Source: Leptotrichia hongkongensis (GTDB lineage: Bacteria; Fusobacteriota; Fusobacteriia; Fusobacteriales; Leptotrichiaceae). From it: a DNA stretch of 64,000 nucleotides. The stretch lies in contig NZ_AP019846.1 in assembly GCF_007990635.1 (NCBI RefSeq), forward strand, positions 434,001 to 498,000, read 5' to 3'. Each line of letters opens with the position of its first letter. Position 1 is the first letter of the stretch. Below the pieces are notes generated by a model. That model ran no database searches. It was not told the DNA's origin and saw only the letters and a program-made list of their open reading frames with translations. Positions 44,890 to 53,465 of the stretch are shown piece after piece. Made by a program: the position numbers and the translations under genes.

Positions 44890-44988
44890 AATGGAAACAG
44901 ATTTATTGGTAGAGGACAAAGTATAGATGTAGTGGAAGCTAGTATAAAGGCTTATATTAATGGGATAAATAGGCTTTATAATAAATAG
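44890..44988 (+). pseudogene. Diverged duplicate of the leuA 3' end
   Basis: Hand alignment with leuA 44202-44300 gives 86 of 99 identical positions without gaps, and the same frame and stop position. The encoded tail reads NGNRFIGRGQSIDVVEASIK. Differences are mostly at third codon positions, so this looks like the tail of another leuA allele rather than a fresh duplication. It has no upstream leuA sequence and cannot encode an enzyme. Confidence 0.85.
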
Positions 44989-45195
44989 TTTTTATAATAG
45001 ATATTTGTAAAAATATAAAAAAATATAAAATAGAAATGAAAAATTAAAATAAAAAGATACTGAAAAAAAATCCAAATTAAATGATATTAGAGTTATTAGA
45101 AGAATATTCGGAAAGAGGAGAATATTACTTCCTGTACATTGAAATTAGGGTTATTTTTAAAAATTTTTGGTTTCTTTGAATTTAAAGTTAAAAAA

Positions 45196-45230
45196 AGAGA
45201 ATTTATTCTCTATTTTTCTAGTTTTTTTGA
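45196..45230 (+). terminator. Possible terminator after the leuA region
   Basis: A short stem (AGAGAAT, 45196-45202, with ATTCTCT, 45205-45211) followed by TATTTTTC and another T-rich tract. The stretch 44989-45317 is otherwise AT-rich and without a supported gene. Confidence 0.4.
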
Positions 45231-45317
45231 TTCTGACAAATGACAAAAAATATAAAAACAGAAAGGAGAGTATAATTTTATATAAGGAGTTATAATATAA
45301 AATTATATAATAAAAAG

Positions 45318-45907
45318 ATGAACGATAGTTATAAAGGAATTATTGATGAGTACTTAAAAATTTAAATACAGAAAAATTAGTAAAACATATATTTCTTTTG
45401 AAACCAAGTTTAAAAATAACTTCTAAAAAAGTTTATGATATTTTTGATAAAATATCTAAAGAGTATAACATTCCCTTTAAAGATTTTAAAATCATTGGTT
45501 CAACTCATACTGGTTTTAGTTTTGTAAAACCTAAAAACTCGAAAGAAATTAAATTTTTTTCAAATGATTCAGATTTAGATATTGCAATAATAAACAAAGA
45601 TTTTTTTTATTATTTATATAAAAATACTTTGAAAATAACAGAGTATTTTAAAAATAATACTTTTTTTAGTAAACCTGAACATGAACAATTGTTTAAAGAA
45701 AATTATCTTAAAGGTTATATAAGACCTGATACTATAGGAGATAAGAAATTTAAAAGAAATTGGAGAAATTTTTTTTATGAGTTAAGTAAAGAATATAACC
45801 AAAAAATAAGTGCTGCGATATATTTAGATGAAGAAACATTTCATAATAAATTAAATGAAAGTTTAGAAATATATAAAGAAAAGTTGGAGGTATATAATGG
45901 GAAGTGA
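45318..45907 (+). pseudogene. Nucleotidyltransferase-fold protein, frameshifted near the start
   Basis: FKIIGSTHTGFSF followed by NDSDLDIAII is the G-S-x(n)-D-x-D signature of the polymerase-beta-like nucleotidyltransferase fold (as in MNT antitoxins and related small enzymes). From ATG 45318 (after AAGGAGTTATAATATAA) the frame reads MNDSYKGIIDEYLK and then stops; adding one A to the A5 run at 45356-45360 continues it smoothly as NLNTEKLVKHIF into the main frame. As sequenced, only a TTG at 45398 could start the rest (169 residues). The 3' end overlaps the next gene by 11 bases, so the two were translationally coupled. Confidence 0.6.
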
Positions 45908-47020
45908 AATTTTAGGTGGGAAATATAAATTAAATTCAGAAGATATAGGAAATTTAGAAAGTATGATGAAAAAGGGAGAATTAATCTATGCACCATATTA
46001 TCAAAGAAATTTTGTATGGGATATGAAAGATCAAATAGAATTTATTGAAACGATTTTATTAGGATATCCTTGTCCTGAAATTTTTATAGCTGAAGGTAAA
46101 AGAGATTTAGAAAAAATATCAAATATATTCATGTAATAGATGGACAACAGAGATTAACAACAATAAAAAGATTCATAAATAATGAGTTTTCAGTTAAAGA
46201 AAAATTTTATAAAGAACTTTCAGATGAAGAAAAAACAAAATTTCTTGATTATGAAATAGGTACGGTTACATTAAAGTTAAATCCAGAGCAAGATATTTCA
46301 GAAATAGAAGAAATATTTAGAAGGTTAAATAAAAATAAACATACATTGAATGAGACTGAAAAGAGAGTTTCGCTTCTTTCAAATAATAATTTTATGTTAT
46401 TTGCCAGACTTTTATCTGGAGACTTAATAATAAAACAAGATGAGGATTTAGAAGAAAATGAGGAGAAATTATTTATAGAAAATCCTATTATTTACTTTAG
46501 AATTTAAAAATTGTTCAAGATTGAAATTTGAAACCATATAATCAATCATTTTGGAGTAAGTAGGTTACACTCCGAATCAAATAAAACAAAATTATGCAAC
46601 AAAAGATATTATTGATATTATTGGTACTTATATTAAAGGAAGTTTTTTTCAAGAATTTTAGATGAAGATGAAATTGTTGAATTAACAGATAAGGTTGATA
46701 AAAAGAAAACAAAAATATTTAATCTTTTTCTAAAATAATAGATATTTTTCGTGAAACTAAATTTCCAACTTATAATTATTCACGAAAGAAAAATTATTTT
46801 ATGATAAGAGGAAATTTTTAGTTTAGTTTTAGCTTTAATGCTTAATGAAGAATTTATTGAAAATATAGATATAAAATTATTTGAGAAAAATTTAGATATA
46901 TTTTTAAAAACGATTCCTGATGAATATGTACAAGCTGCTAAAAATAGTGTTATGGACAAAAAACAAAGAGAATTAAGACATAAATATATATCAGAAATTT
47001 TATCAAAATCTTTAAATTAA
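45897..47020 (+). pseudogene. DUF262-domain protein (GmrSD/ParB-like NTPase family), several frameshifts
   Basis: Starts MGSEILGGKYKLNSEDIGNL with the family motif YAPYYQRNFVW (about residues 35-45). The frame stops at 46134-46136; a shift in the A6 run at 46111-46116 gives IKYIHVIDGQQRLTTIKRF, whose D-G-Q-Q-R-L is the DUF262 nucleotide-handling signature. That frame stops again at about 46505. Further pieces (KDIIDIIGTYIKGSFF, DEDEIVELTDKVDKKK, FRETKFPTYNYSRK, then 46838-47020) need at least three more shifts. DUF262 proteins occur in modified-DNA restriction and other defence modules. This copy looks dead unless the read is poor. Confidence 0.68.
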
Positions 47021-47075
47021 ATCCTGGACAAAATAAATAAAAAATGTTATCCTAAATAAAGAGAATGGAGGATAT

Positions 47076-48372
47076 ATGAAACCAATAGCAATTGATTTAT
47101 TTTGTGGAGCAGGAGGGATGAGTGAAGGGATTTTACAAGCAGGATTTCATATTATTTTTTCAAATGAAATAAGTAAAGATGCTTCTGAAACATATAGAAA
47201 AAGACATGAACAATTGGGATTAGTCCAAGGTGAGAATACTTGGCTTGAAGTTGGGGATATAAAGAATATAACAGGAACGTATATAAAGAGAATAATTTCG
47301 GAATTAAAAGACTTTGAAGAGAATAAAAATATAGAGATTGATGCTGTTTTTGGTGGACCACCTTGTCAAGGATTTAGTAGAGCAGGAAAGCAAGAAGAAA
47401 ATGATAATAGAAATTTATTGTTTAAAGAATATTTAAGGGTTATAAATGAAATAAAACCAAAATATTTAGTTTTTGAAAATGTTCCAGGAATAATTGATAT
47501 AAAATTTAAAAGTTTTGTATCTGATTTTGATAATGAAATTTATAAAAATAAAAATGCTATAGATATAATTGAAAATGAATTAAAAAAAGTAGAATATAAT
47601 TTATTAGAACCAAGAATATTAAATGCCTCAAATTATGGGGTTCCTCAAAATAGACATAGATTAATATTAATTGGTTTTAAGAAATGATATGAAAAAACCT
47701 AAATATCCAAAAGAAATTCAACAAAAAATTACTTTAAGAGAAGCAATATCAGATTTAACAAATTATGAATTAGATAATAAGAAATATCAAAAATCTTCTC
47801 AAAAAGGAAGAACAAAAAATATAGTAACTAATAAAACAATTTCAGAAAAAAAGAAGTATAATAATGAACTTTCAAAACATTATAACTATATAGAAGAAAG
47901 ATTTTCTCTTTTAAATGAAGGAGAAAGTAATTCACAGTTAAGGAAAAGACTAATAAAAGATGGATTAGAAATTATTAAATATCCTAATTTATTGGAATAT
48001 TTATCAAATAGATTAACTACTTCAAAGTCGGAAATAGTAAAAAAGTGTAAAAATATTTCAAAGGAGAAGAAATTATTGGATTTGATAGTTACTAAAAAAA
48101 ATTCAAGAATAAAATTATATTTAGATAAACCAAGTAATACAATCTTAACTTTGCCTGATGACTTGATTTTACCTATTTGTAATAGAATATGTTCAGTTAG
48201 AGAATTTGCAAGACTTCAATCATTTGATGATAGTTTTGTGTTTTATGGAAAAAGAACTACTGGTGGAAAAGCAAGAAAAAATGAAGTTCCTCAATATACA
48301 CAAGTTGGAAATGCAGTTCCACCATTATTGGCAAAAGCTATTGCATTTGAAATATATAAAGTTTTAAAATAA
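47076..48372 (+). pseudogene. DNA (cytosine-5)-methyltransferase, single frameshift
   Basis: All main C5-methyltransferase motifs are present across two frames. First frame: AIDLFCGAGGMSEGI (motif I), FGGPPCQGFSRAGKQ (motif IV with the catalytic Cys) and LVFENVPGI (motif VI), ending at NASNYGVPQNRHRLILIGF (motif VIII). The frame stops at 47685-47687. Removing one A in the run at about 47680 continues as RNDMKKPKYPKEIQQKITLREAI, a target-recognition region, and RICSVREFARLQSFDD (motif IX) and QVGNAVPPLLAKAIAFEI (motif X). The joined protein is about 431 residues. ATG 47076 follows AATGGAGGATAT. Probably partner of the decayed neighbours. Confidence 0.8.
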
Positions 48373-48414
48373 ATAAATATAGATTAAAAAAAACAATAAA
48401 AACAACTTTAGGGT

Positions 48415-48552
48415 GTGTTTGAAAACTTTCAAAATGACAAATTTTTAATAAATTTTTTCAAAACCCAAAATAATAAATGTTAATTTTAATGTAATTTTTA
48501 AAATAAGAAACATTAAAAATAACATAAATTTCGAGTTTTCAGACAAAGTCTA
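48415..48552. repeat. Possible MITE or IS remnant with imperfect terminal inverted repeats
   Basis: GTTTGAAAACT (48417-48427) and the complement of GTCTGAAAACT (48535-48545) agree at ten of eleven positions and frame about 130 AT-rich bases lacking any reading frame. No target-site duplication was identified. Confidence 0.35.
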
Positions 48553-48670
48553 ATTGACTTTTTTGTATATAAAGATTTTAAACAGAAATAAGTTTATAAT
48601 AAAAAAGCAAGAATATTTTTATTTTATTTGATAGTGAGAGAGAAATGATTAGAGTTTGATCTTATAAATC

Positions 48671-48698
48671 TAATTAATTAATTAATTAATTAATTAAT
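48671..48698. repeat. Tetranucleotide microsatellite, 7 x TAAT
   Basis: Seven perfect tandem copies of TAAT in the 700-base gap 48373-49082. The gap also holds the possible MITE at 48415 and otherwise nothing I can support as a gene. The array is about 385 bases from the nearest start codon. Confidence 0.9.
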
Positions 48699-49082
48699 GG
48701 GTTTAGTTTTGAGTAAATATATGTATTACACATAATTTAATTTTTACATTTTCTTCTCAAAAATGAACATAAAAATCAAAAGCTTTGTAATCTTAATAAT
48801 AATCCTGACAATAAAAAATATTATTATATGGATGAACAACTATCATTTTATTAGATTTAGCACGCAATAATACGGGAGTAAGGAGGAATATTCATCTTCT
48901 TATTTCTAGAAGTTACAGTAAAATAAATATGTTCTTTAGGTATGTATTTTTAATACAACTAGTTATAAATATACTACAGAAAAAGAAAAATGAAGAAAAA
49001 TTGACTAATGAGAAATCAAATCAAAAATAAAGTATGAGATATAAAAAAACAAAAAAACAAAAAAGGAAGAAAGGAAATAAAA

Positions 49083-49649
49083 ATGAAAACAATAGTTTTT
49101 GCACATCCATGGAATGGAAGTTTTAACAAGGCAATTTTAGATAAAGTAGTGGAAAAACTTGATGAAACAAAACAAAAATATACAATTATAGATTTGAATA
49201 AGGATAAATTTAATGCTGTAATGACAGAAGAAGAATTGTCTTTGTATTCACAAGGGAAAAGTATTGATCCTTTAGTGGAAAAATGTCAGGAAATATTAAA
49301 AAATACAGATGAATTGGTACTTGTATTTCCAATTTGGTGGATGTCAATGCCTGCAATATTAAAAGGATTTTTTGACAAAGTTATGACTAAAGGCTTTGCA
49401 TATGAAAACGCAAAAAATGGAATAAAGGGGCTTTTGACTAATATAAAAACAGCAAAAATGATTACGACAGCTGAAGTTCCTAAAATTCTACTAAGTATAA
49501 CAGGATTTGGAATTACTATGAAGAAAGCTAATCTTGGTGGTGTTGGAATAAAGAAAACGAAATGGATTCATTATAGTTTTAAGGCAAAAGGTAAAGATGA
49601 GGATAGGAAGAAATTTCTTGAGAAAGTTAAGGAATTTGTGAGTAATTAG
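49083..49649 (+). CDS. NAD(P)H dehydrogenase (quinone)/flavodoxin-fold oxidoreductase
   Basis: Flavodoxin-like fold of the NQO/KefF/MdaB type: VFAHPWNGSFNKAILDKV at the N-terminus (FMN/FAD phosphate loop, about residues 4-21), ELVLVFPIWWMSMPAILKGFFDKVMTKGFAYE (about 78-109, the usual W-W-x-x-P-A-x-L-K signature) and a central glycine segment. 188 residues. It probably reduces quinones or azo compounds with two electrons, limiting oxidative stress. GGAAGAAAGGAAATAAAA precedes ATG 49083. First gene after the decayed restriction block. Confidence 0.88.
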   Translation: MKTIVFAHPWNGSFNKAILDKVVEKLDETKQKYTIIDLNKDKFNAVMTEEELSLYSQGKSIDPLVEKCQEILKNTDELVLVFPIWWMSMPAILKGFFDKVMTKGFAYENAKNGIKGLLTNIKTAKMITTAEVPKILLSITGFGITMKKANLGGVGIKKTKWIHYSFKAKGKDEDRKKFLEKVKEFVSN

Positions 49650-49706
49650 GAAGAAAAATAGAAAATATTCGTATTTAAAACAAACGAAGAAAAGGAGTTT
49701 TATATT

Positions 49707-49898
49707 ATGAAAAATAAATTGTACAAATCAGTAAAAGATAGAAAACTTACAGGTGTATGTGGAGGAATTGCAGAATATTTTGACATTGATTCAAGTATTG
49801 TGAGGATAGTGTGGCTTGTTTTGGTTCTTTTCGCAGGAACAGGTCTGCTGGCTTATATTATTTGTGCGATAGTTCTTGATGATAATCCTAATGAGTAA
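49707..49898 (+). CDS. PspC-domain small membrane protein
   Basis: 63 residues: KLYKSVKDRKLTGVCGGIAEYFDIDSSIVRIVW is the PspC signature, followed by one membrane span (LVLVLFAGTGLLAYIICAIV) and a short acidic tail. PspC-like proteins take part in envelope stress responses, although stand-alone short members are common and uncharacterised. AAAAGGAG precedes ATG 49707 by 10 bases. No PspA or PspB homologue is visible in the window. Confidence 0.9.
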   Translation: MKNKLYKSVKDRKLTGVCGGIAEYFDIDSSIVRIVWLVLVLFAGTGLLAYIICAIVLDDNPNE

Positions 49899-49951
49899 AA
49901 TATTTTTGAAATTCCTAAATAGTTAAATAAAAAATTAGGTGGAGAATAAAG

Positions 49952-50407
49952 ATGAAAAAAGGATTTTTTTGGTTATTCTACTTATTGTTTTTAACATTTT
50001 TTGACATTGTTTTGGCGGTTATAAGGCTTAATAATAGTATTTATGAATTTTTTATAAATCTGAATATAAAGAATGAGTGGATTTTAGAAAACTTATTTTC
50101 ACTAGAAGAAATTATTTTTATCATCATTAGTTTGATTTTTGCTTATTTAATTTCAAAAATAAAAGTGAATAAAAAAAGTTTGTTAATCCCTCCATTAATT
50201 ATAGTAACAATAAAAGCGGTGATACTTTTTTTTGTATTAAAATACATAACATCCCTTGATGATACAGGAGAAAGTATATTTTTTACATTTTTCATGGTAG
50301 CAGGCTTTGGAGCTTATATGGGAATGATGAATTTATACTTTTATTTGGGGTTATTGTTTAATTTATTTAGAAGGAGAAAAAATGAAAGGAAAAAGTTGGA
50401 TTCTTAA
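49952..50407 (+). CDS. Hypothetical four-helix membrane protein
   Basis: 151 residues with four predicted membrane helices (about 5-24, 45-65, 78-98 and 110-136) and a basic C-terminus (FRRRKNERKKLDS). Family not recognised. AGGTGGAG precedes ATG 49952. Its last 26 bases overlap the start of the metallophosphoesterase gene, implying coupling. Confidence 0.6.
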   Translation: MKKGFFWLFYLLFLTFFDIVLAVIRLNNSIYEFFINLNIKNEWILENLFSLEEIIFIIISLIFAYLISKIKVNKKSLLIPPLIIVTIKAVILFFVLKYITSLDDTGESIFFTFFMVAGFGAYMGMMNLYFYLGLLFNLFRRRKNERKKLDS

Positions 50408-51224
50408 AATTTTATATGGTTTTTTAGGATTAATTATAGTATTTTTAGTGTATTCGCATTATGAATATCGAAATATAAAGATTAAAACAATTGAGATAAA
50501 GTCGAAGGATGTGCCAAAGGAGTTTGATGGCAAGAGAGTTCTGTTTGTAGCAGATTTTCAGTATGATACTATGGCACGGTATAATAGAAAACAGCAGAAA
50601 AAGGCGATTGAGCTGATTAATGCACAGAAGAAGGATATGATACTTCTGGGGGGAGATTATGCGACTTGGGAGAAAAATATTCCTAAGTTTTATGAGGATG
50701 CGAAGGATATAAAGATTCCGGAACTTGGAGTATATGCGATTTATGGGAATCATGAGTATCCAGGAGAAAAAGAAACAGCTGAAAATATGAAAAAACTTGG
50801 ATTTAATCTGCTCGTAAATGAAAATAGGAAAATAACAATAAATAATGAAAATATATATATCGCAGGAGTAACAGACTTGTGGCATGGAAAGCCTGATGCG
50901 AAAAAGGCTCTTGAAGGATTGAAAAAAGAGGACTTTGTATTATTTTTGACTCACAATCCAGAATATTTTGAGGAAATGACAGAAGATGAGAAGGAAAAGG
51001 CGGATATGACACTTGCTGGACATACACATGCAGGACAGGTTACTTTCTTTGGAAAAATTATCATGTCGGCTATAAAGGATAAGAAGAAATATGGATATGG
51101 AATGAAGGAATATAACGGTCATAAAATATACATTACTTCAGGATTAGGAGGAGCTTTCCTTGAGATGTTTATTAGATTTTTTGCACAGCCTGAGATTGTG
51201 ATTTTTGAACTTAAAAGAGGATAA
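50382..51224 (+). CDS. Membrane-anchored calcineurin-like metallophosphoesterase (YkuE-like)
   Basis: N-terminal membrane anchor (about residues 6-23) and a metallophosphoesterase domain: VLFVADFQYD (motif 1), ILLGGDY (motif 2), AIYGNHEYPG (motif 3), LFLTHNPEYF (motif 4) and LAGHTHAGQ (motif 5). It resembles YkuE/YaeI, which hydrolyse lipid-linked phosphates such as UDP-diacylglucosamine-type substrates. Odd: motif 1 reads D-F-Q where the family normally has D-x-H, so one metal ligand is replaced. ATG 50382 follows AGAAGGAGAAAAA. A paralogue with the same change is at 51764. Confidence 0.87.
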   Translation: MKGKSWILKILYGFLGLIIVFLVYSHYEYRNIKIKTIEIKSKDVPKEFDGKRVLFVADFQYDTMARYNRKQQKKAIELINAQKKDMILLGGDYATWEKNIPKFYEDAKDIKIPELGVYAIYGNHEYPGEKETAENMKKLGFNLLVNENRKITINNENIYIAGVTDLWHGKPDAKKALEGLKKEDFVLFLTHNPEYFEEMTEDEKEKADMTLAGHTHAGQVTFFGKIIMSAIKDKKKYGYGMKEYNGHKIYITSGLGGAFLEMFIRFFAQPEIVIFELKRG

Positions 51225-51314
51225 AAAATAATAAAAATTTATTATAAACTTTTTGAAACACAGAATATGAATGTTATTATTGATAAGTATGAGAATTTGA
51301 AAGGAGTTAAATTA

Positions 51315-51695
51315 ATGAGAAAAAATATAAGCGGAAATTCTCCTTGGGAGGACATTGTAGGATATTCGAGAGCAGTAAGGATAGGAAATATTTTTGAAAT
51401 AGCAGGAACAACAGCCGTTAGGGATGGAAAGCCTTATGCAGTAGGAAATGCCTATGAACAGACAAAATATATTCTTGAAAATATAAAAAAACTTCTTGAA
51501 AAGGAAGGATTGGGGTTAAAAAATGTTATTAGAACAAGAATGTTTGTTACAGATATTTCAAAATGGGAAGAATATGGAAAAGCACATGGAGAATTTTTTA
51601 GGGACATTAAACCAGTTGCAACAATGGTAGAGGTGTCTTCATTAATTGATAAGGAATTGATGATAGAAATAGAAGTAAGTGCAGTTGTTGATTAA
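51315..51695 (+). CDS. RidA/YjgF family enamine/imine deaminase
   Basis: 126-residue Rid-family protein: YSRAVRIGNIFEIAGTTAV, QTKYILENIKKLLEKEGLGLKNVIRTRMFVTDISKWEEYGKAHGEFF, then KPVATMVEVSSLIDKELMIEIEVSAV, where the Arg of TRMFV and the C-terminal Glu lie at the expected trimer-interface site. RidA removes reactive enamines, for example those released by IlvA, so it is functionally compatible with ilvA elsewhere in the window. ATG 51315 is chosen because AAAGGAG lies eight bases upstream; an in-frame ATG at 51267 has no ribosome site. Confidence 0.87.
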   Translation: MRKNISGNSPWEDIVGYSRAVRIGNIFEIAGTTAVRDGKPYAVGNAYEQTKYILENIKKLLEKEGLGLKNVIRTRMFVTDISKWEEYGKAHGEFFRDIKPVATMVEVSSLIDKELMIEIEVSAVVD

Positions 51696-51763
51696 GAAAT
51701 AAATAGAAAAGTTATAAATCTCAAAATTAGAGAGAAAATAAAACAATTGAAAAGGAAAATTTT

Positions 51764-52606
51764 ATGATAACTAAAAAAACAGTATTTTCAGTTTTAGGAA
51801 TTTTAGCAATATTTTTTATAATCTGCCTAATTTATGCACATTATGAATATACACAGCTCAAGGTCAGAACGATAGAAATTGCTTCGAAAGATATTCCACA
51901 AGAATTTGATGGAAAGAAGATTGTCTTTGCGGCAGATTTTCAGCTAGATACTTATGCGAGATTTAATCAGAAGCAGCTTGACAGAATTATTGATTTGATA
52001 AATAAGCAGGAAAAGGATATTATAATTCTGGGTGGGGACTATACTAACTGGACTGGTAAAATTCCACGATTTTACAAAGGAATGGAAAAGTTGGAAAAGC
52101 CTAAATATGGAATTTATGCAGTTTTGGGAAATCATGATTATAATTCTGTGGAAAAAAATATGGCTGGATTGAAAAGCCTTGGGTACAAAGTGCTGGTAAA
52201 TGAAAATGACAAAATAACAGTAAATAACCAGAGTATCTACATTTCAGCAGTTGACGATTTACTAAAAGGGAAACCTGATGCACAGAAGGCGCTTAATGGC
52301 ATAAAAAAAGATGATTTTAATATCTTCGTCACACATAATCCTGATTATTTTGAAGAAATGACAAATGAACAGAAAGAAAGATCAGATATGACTTTGGCAG
52401 GACATACTCACGGTGGACAGATAACATTGTTCGGCTTGATATTATGGGCAGAAATTAAACATCCTTGGAAATATGGATATGGATTAAAGGAATATGACGG
52501 AAATAAGATTTATACTACTTCAGGTGTTGGTGGCGGAGCGTTTGAAATGTTCATAAGATTTTTTGCACAGCCTGAAATTGTGGTGCTAAAATTGAAAAAA
52601 ATTTAA
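51764..52606 (+). CDS. Membrane-anchored metallophosphoesterase, paralogue of 50382
   Basis: Same architecture and length (280) as the gene at 50382: N-terminal span (about residues 8-27), VFAADFQLD, IILGGDYTNW, AVLGNHDYN, IFVTHNPDYF and LAGHTHGGQ, and an identical C-terminal MFIRFFAQPEIVV. The pair clearly arose by duplication and now flanks a RidA gene. It too carries D-F-Q in motif 1, so the change predates the duplication and is unlikely to be a random defect. AAAAGGAAAATTTT precedes ATG 51764. Probably acts on a phospholipid or nucleotide-linked lipid at the membrane. Confidence 0.87.
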   Translation: MITKKTVFSVLGILAIFFIICLIYAHYEYTQLKVRTIEIASKDIPQEFDGKKIVFAADFQLDTYARFNQKQLDRIIDLINKQEKDIIILGGDYTNWTGKIPRFYKGMEKLEKPKYGIYAVLGNHDYNSVEKNMAGLKSLGYKVLVNENDKITVNNQSIYISAVDDLLKGKPDAQKALNGIKKDDFNIFVTHNPDYFEEMTNEQKERSDMTLAGHTHGGQITLFGLILWAEIKHPWKYGYGLKEYDGNKIYTTSGVGGGAFEMFIRFFAQPEIVVLKLKKI

Positions 52607-52691
52607 ATATATACGTAAAATCAAATAAATAAAGTACTATAATAGTTTGTTAGCAGCCAGATTATTTGATTATGAATAGGATGAATAAATA

Positions 52692-53465
52692 ATGGAAAAA
52701 ATTTTAATAACAGGAGCAAGTTCAGGAATTGGTAAAGAATTGGCAAAAAAATTAGCAATTAAAAGTAAAAAAATGTATTTGCTGGCAAGATCTTCTGATA
52801 AACTGAATTTATTGAAAAAAGAACTGGAAGAAAAAAATCCCTTAATTGAATGTATTTGTATAGAATATGATTTAACAGATATAGATAATTTAAGAAATAT
52901 TGTTGAAAATTGTGATGTTGATTTGGTTATTAATTGTGCTGGTTTTGGAAAAATTACAGATTTTTTGAAATTGAGTGATAAAGAAGATTTGGATACTGTG
53001 AATGTGAATTTTGTTTCTCCGTTAATTTTAACTAAAAAATTTTCAGAAAAATTTTTGCAAAAAGGAAAAGGAATAATTTTAAACGTATGTTCAACAGGTG
53101 CTTTATATCAGCATCCGTATATGGCAGTTTATAGTTCGGCAAAATCTGCATTATTACATTATTCTTTGGCGTTAGATGAAGAATTGGCACATAAAAATAA
53201 AGATGTGAGAGTTTTATCAGTTTGCCCCGGCCCAACGGAAAGTAATTTTTTTGATAAGAATACACAGGAAAAATTTGGAAGTTCTCAAAAATTTATGATG
53301 AGTTCGGAAGAAACAGTGAAAAAAATTATAAAAGCGATGGAAAATGGAAGAAGATTTTCCATTATTGGCTTTAGGAATAGAGTGTCCATGTTTTTAATAA
53401 ATTTATTGCCAATTTCGTTACAGCTAAGGTTAGCAGGATTAGTCTTGAAAAAGGTGATTAAATGA
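52692..53465 (+). CDS. Short-chain dehydrogenase/reductase
   Basis: Classical SDR: ILITGASSGIGKELAKKL (NAD(P) glycine motif, about residues 3-20), NCAGFGK (NAG-type motif), a catalytic Ser in NVCSTGALYQHP and Y-x-x-x-K in AVYSSAKSALL (about 145-155). 257 residues with a basic, hydrophobic C-terminus that may touch the membrane. It resembles the DltE/YqjQ-like group acting on lipid or fatty-acyl substrates. First gene of a tightly spaced cluster ending with KAS III, and the next gene begins within its stop codon, so a keto-reduction in that pathway is inferred. Confidence 0.87.
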   Translation: MEKILITGASSGIGKELAKKLAIKSKKMYLLARSSDKLNLLKKELEEKNPLIECICIEYDLTDIDNLRNIVENCDVDLVINCAGFGKITDFLKLSDKEDLDTVNVNFVSPLILTKKFSEKFLQKGKGIILNVCSTGALYQHPYMAVYSSAKSALLHYSLALDEELAHKNKDVRVLSVCPGPTESNFFDKNTQEKFGSSQKFMMSSEETVKKIIKAMENGRRFSIIGFRNRVSMFLINLLPISLQLRLAGLVLKKVIK

